DNA of 64,000 nucleotides, taken from an uncultured Porphyromonadaceae bacterium. Its GTDB lineage: Bacteria > Bacteroidota > Bacteroidia > Bacteroidales > Coprobacteraceae. The position numbers and the translations under genes are program-made. Below the pieces are notes generated by a model. It worked only from the letters and a program-made list of their open reading frames with translations. It was not told where the DNA came from and did no database searches. The DNA is taken from positions 1 to 64,000 of the forward strand of contig URAV01000012.1 of NCBI GenBank assembly GCA_900545915.1, given 5' to 3'. Below are positions 62,898 to 64,000 of the stretch, in pieces. Positions within the stretch are counted from its first letter, which is position 1; each line of letters starts with the position of its first letter.

Positions 62898-63680
62898 ATG
62901 AATGATCTTCGCATAACATCAATACAAACAGATATTATCTGGGAAAATACAGAAGCAAACCTAAACAAACAACAAATAACACTCCAAAAGCTAAAAGGGA
63001 CAACTGATCTTGTCGTTTTCCCGGAAATGTTTACTACCGGATTCTCAATGGATAGCCCAAACCTTGCCGAACCTGAAAATGGAGAAACAATCTCCAGATT
63101 AAAATATTATGCCGAAATCTACGAACTCGCCCTTACCGGAAGTTTTATTTGCAGTCGAAATGGCAAATTCTATAACCGAGGATTTTTTATAAAACCCGAC
63201 AACGAAATTTCATTTTACGATAAAAGACATCTGTTCCGCATGGGAAAAGAAAATCAGAGTTTTTCCGCAGGACAGCAACAAACCATCATTTCTTATAAAG
63301 ATTGGAATATTTGTTTATCGATATGTTACGATTTACGTTTCCCGGTATGGTTGCGCAATAATAATACTCGCTATGATCTATTGATTGTATCGGCATGCTG
63401 GCCACAACCTCGTATCTCGGTATGGGATATACTGTTACGAGCCCGGGCAATAGAAAACCAAGCATATATTTGCGGTGTAAATCGCATAGGATATGACCCT
63501 TCAGGAAGATATTATCCCGGACACTCGGCCGTTATAGATCCGAAAGGCGAAATTATTCAATCGACACCAGAAGGAAAAGAAACATGCATCACGACAACCT
63601 TATCGGCAGAGAAACTTACAACATTCAGACAAAAATTTCCTGTATTACAAGATGCAGATTCATTCTCCATACATATTTGA
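62898..63680 (+). CDS. Nitrilase-fold amidohydrolase (YafV / omega-amidase type)
   Basis: A 260-residue carbon-nitrogen hydrolase. The catalytic triad is E43 in VVFPEMFTTGFSMD, K109 in SFYDKRHLFRMG and C143 in ICLSICYDLRFPVW. The order and the MGKENQSFSAG segment match the YafV/NIT2 branch, omega-amidases that hydrolyse alpha-ketoglutaramate or alpha-ketosuccinamate and thereby repair transamination by-products. The length is typical and all key residues are present. It is a single gene after a repeat-containing gap. Confidence 0.9.
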   Translation: MNDLRITSIQTDIIWENTEANLNKQQITLQKLKGTTDLVVFPEMFTTGFSMDSPNLAEPENGETISRLKYYAEIYELALTGSFICSRNGKFYNRGFFIKPDNEISFYDKRHLFRMGKENQSFSAGQQQTIISYKDWNICLSICYDLRFPVWLRNNNTRYDLLIVSACWPQPRISVWDILLRARAIENQAYICGVNRIGYDPSGRYYPGHSAVIDPKGEIIQSTPEGKETCITTTLSAEKLTTFRQKFPVLQDADSFSIHI

Positions 63681-63742
63681 AATCATCTATAAGAAAGTTT
63701 TAAAAGATTTATGTACTTTTGTAGGCAATAGATTGTTTGATA

Positions 63743-63754
63743 TTAGAGCCTGTC
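63743..63754. repeat. Isolated TTAGAGCCTGTC motif
   Basis: TTAGAGCCTGTC at 63743-63754 is the same arm as at 11894 and the complement of 62825-62836. No inverted partner was found nearby, so this is a half element in the 200-base gap between the nitrilase and lipoprotein genes. Confidence 0.4.
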
Positions 63755-63880
63755 ATCTAAATTATTTGATAAAAGTCCGGATAATAATTTTTTATCGAAA
63801 ATTTTAAACAAGCCCTGATATACTGATGCAAATAACTTTATACACTCTTATGGTTTCAACAATATAAAACTTAACGAAAA

Positions 63881-64000
63881 ATGAAAAAATGGATGTACGT
63901 AGCAACTACTGTCGCCCTCTGCGGAACAATCTCATGTAGTTCAAAAAAAGAAAGCAAATCGACACAATCTTATACAACTTCTACCGAGTTGCTATCGGGG
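63881..64000 (+). CDS. Lipoprotein, 5' part only
   Basis: An open frame from ATG at 63881 to the window end, 40 codons. It encodes MKKWMYVATTVALCGTISC followed by a serine/lysine/threonine-rich linker (SSKKESKSTQSYTTSTELL), a clear lipoprotein signal with C19 as the lipidated cysteine. The mature domain lies outside the window, so no family can be given. Confidence 0.7.
   Translation, partial: MKKWMYVATTVALCGTISCSSKKESKSTQSYTTSTELLSG

Noticed and set aside
1..64000. CRISPR arrays, transposases, integrases, rRNA or tRNA genes
   Set aside because: Scanned by eye on both strands; no regularly spaced direct repeats, DDE or tyrosine recombinase genes, or cloverleaf sequences were recognised. A tRNA search program could still find one that was missed.

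Overview
The window looks like a chromosome segment of a gut-type Bacteroidales bacterium (Bacteroidota). The evidence is: repeated Bacteroidota-type promoters (TTTG, 19-21 bp, TAnnTTTG); a heterodimeric methylmalonyl-CoA mutase (propionate pathway); a GT3-type glycogen synthase beside an alpha-glucan phosphorylase; the neighbour order ileS / TraR-DksA-like / lspA / DUF4296; single-RRM RNA-binding and DUF1573 proteins; and many lipoproteins. A genus such as Coprobacter or Barnesiella is only a guess. No rRNA, tRNA, CRISPR array, transposase or integrase was recognised.

Layout. 1-7.3 kb (minus strand) is housekeeping: guaB (cut by the window edge), recQ, clpX, clpP and tig, several with their own readable promoters or terminators. 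7.5-23.6 kb holds an RRM protein, a YeiH-type exporter with a LysR regulator, a 50-residue membrane microprotein, a GH28 pectinase, an OprO/P porin, a secreted choloylglycine-hydrolase family enzyme, dnaG, an ABC exporter, and mutA-mutB behind a structured 5' leader. 23.6-41.2 kb is an A+T-rich accessory island (below). 41.4-64 kb returns to core-like content: an LTXXQ-like periplasmic protein, radA, an FAD oxidoreductase, cstA, a GH3 beta-glucosidase with PA14, ileS, the traR-lspA-DUF4296 group, a DegT aminotransferase, glgP and glgA, a PlsC-like acyltransferase, a nitrilase-fold amidase and the start of a lipoprotein gene.

The most interesting region is the cassette at 24.1-41.1 kb. A plus-strand operon of nine closely spaced genes begins with a 100-residue precursor resembling the NVEALA family: an N-terminal membrane segment, an NLETVAMA motif with an AxA cleavage site, and a four-cysteine tail. 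It continues with a six-bladed propeller lipoprotein, a membrane-anchored CxxC thioredoxin-like protein, a second-type signal peptidase I, an O-antigen-ligase-like membrane protein with TPRs, and a tripartite efflux machine with one adaptor, one TolC and two different RND pumps. Facing it are a DUF1573/thioredoxin-like lipoprotein and a transglutaminase-like lipoprotein. The inference is a system that cleaves, oxidatively folds and exports a small cysteine-rich peptide. The parts are read from sequence; their joint function is not demonstrated.

A second non-genic theme is a family of short intergenic repeats. Three related copies of about 64-110 bp were found at 13.7, 56.0 and 62.8 kb. At two of them the conserved TCTAAA end of the repeat supplies the TAG stop codon of the convergent gene. 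Palindromic GACAGGC-type elements recur at 11.9, 14.9, 46.4, 62.8 and 63.7 kb.
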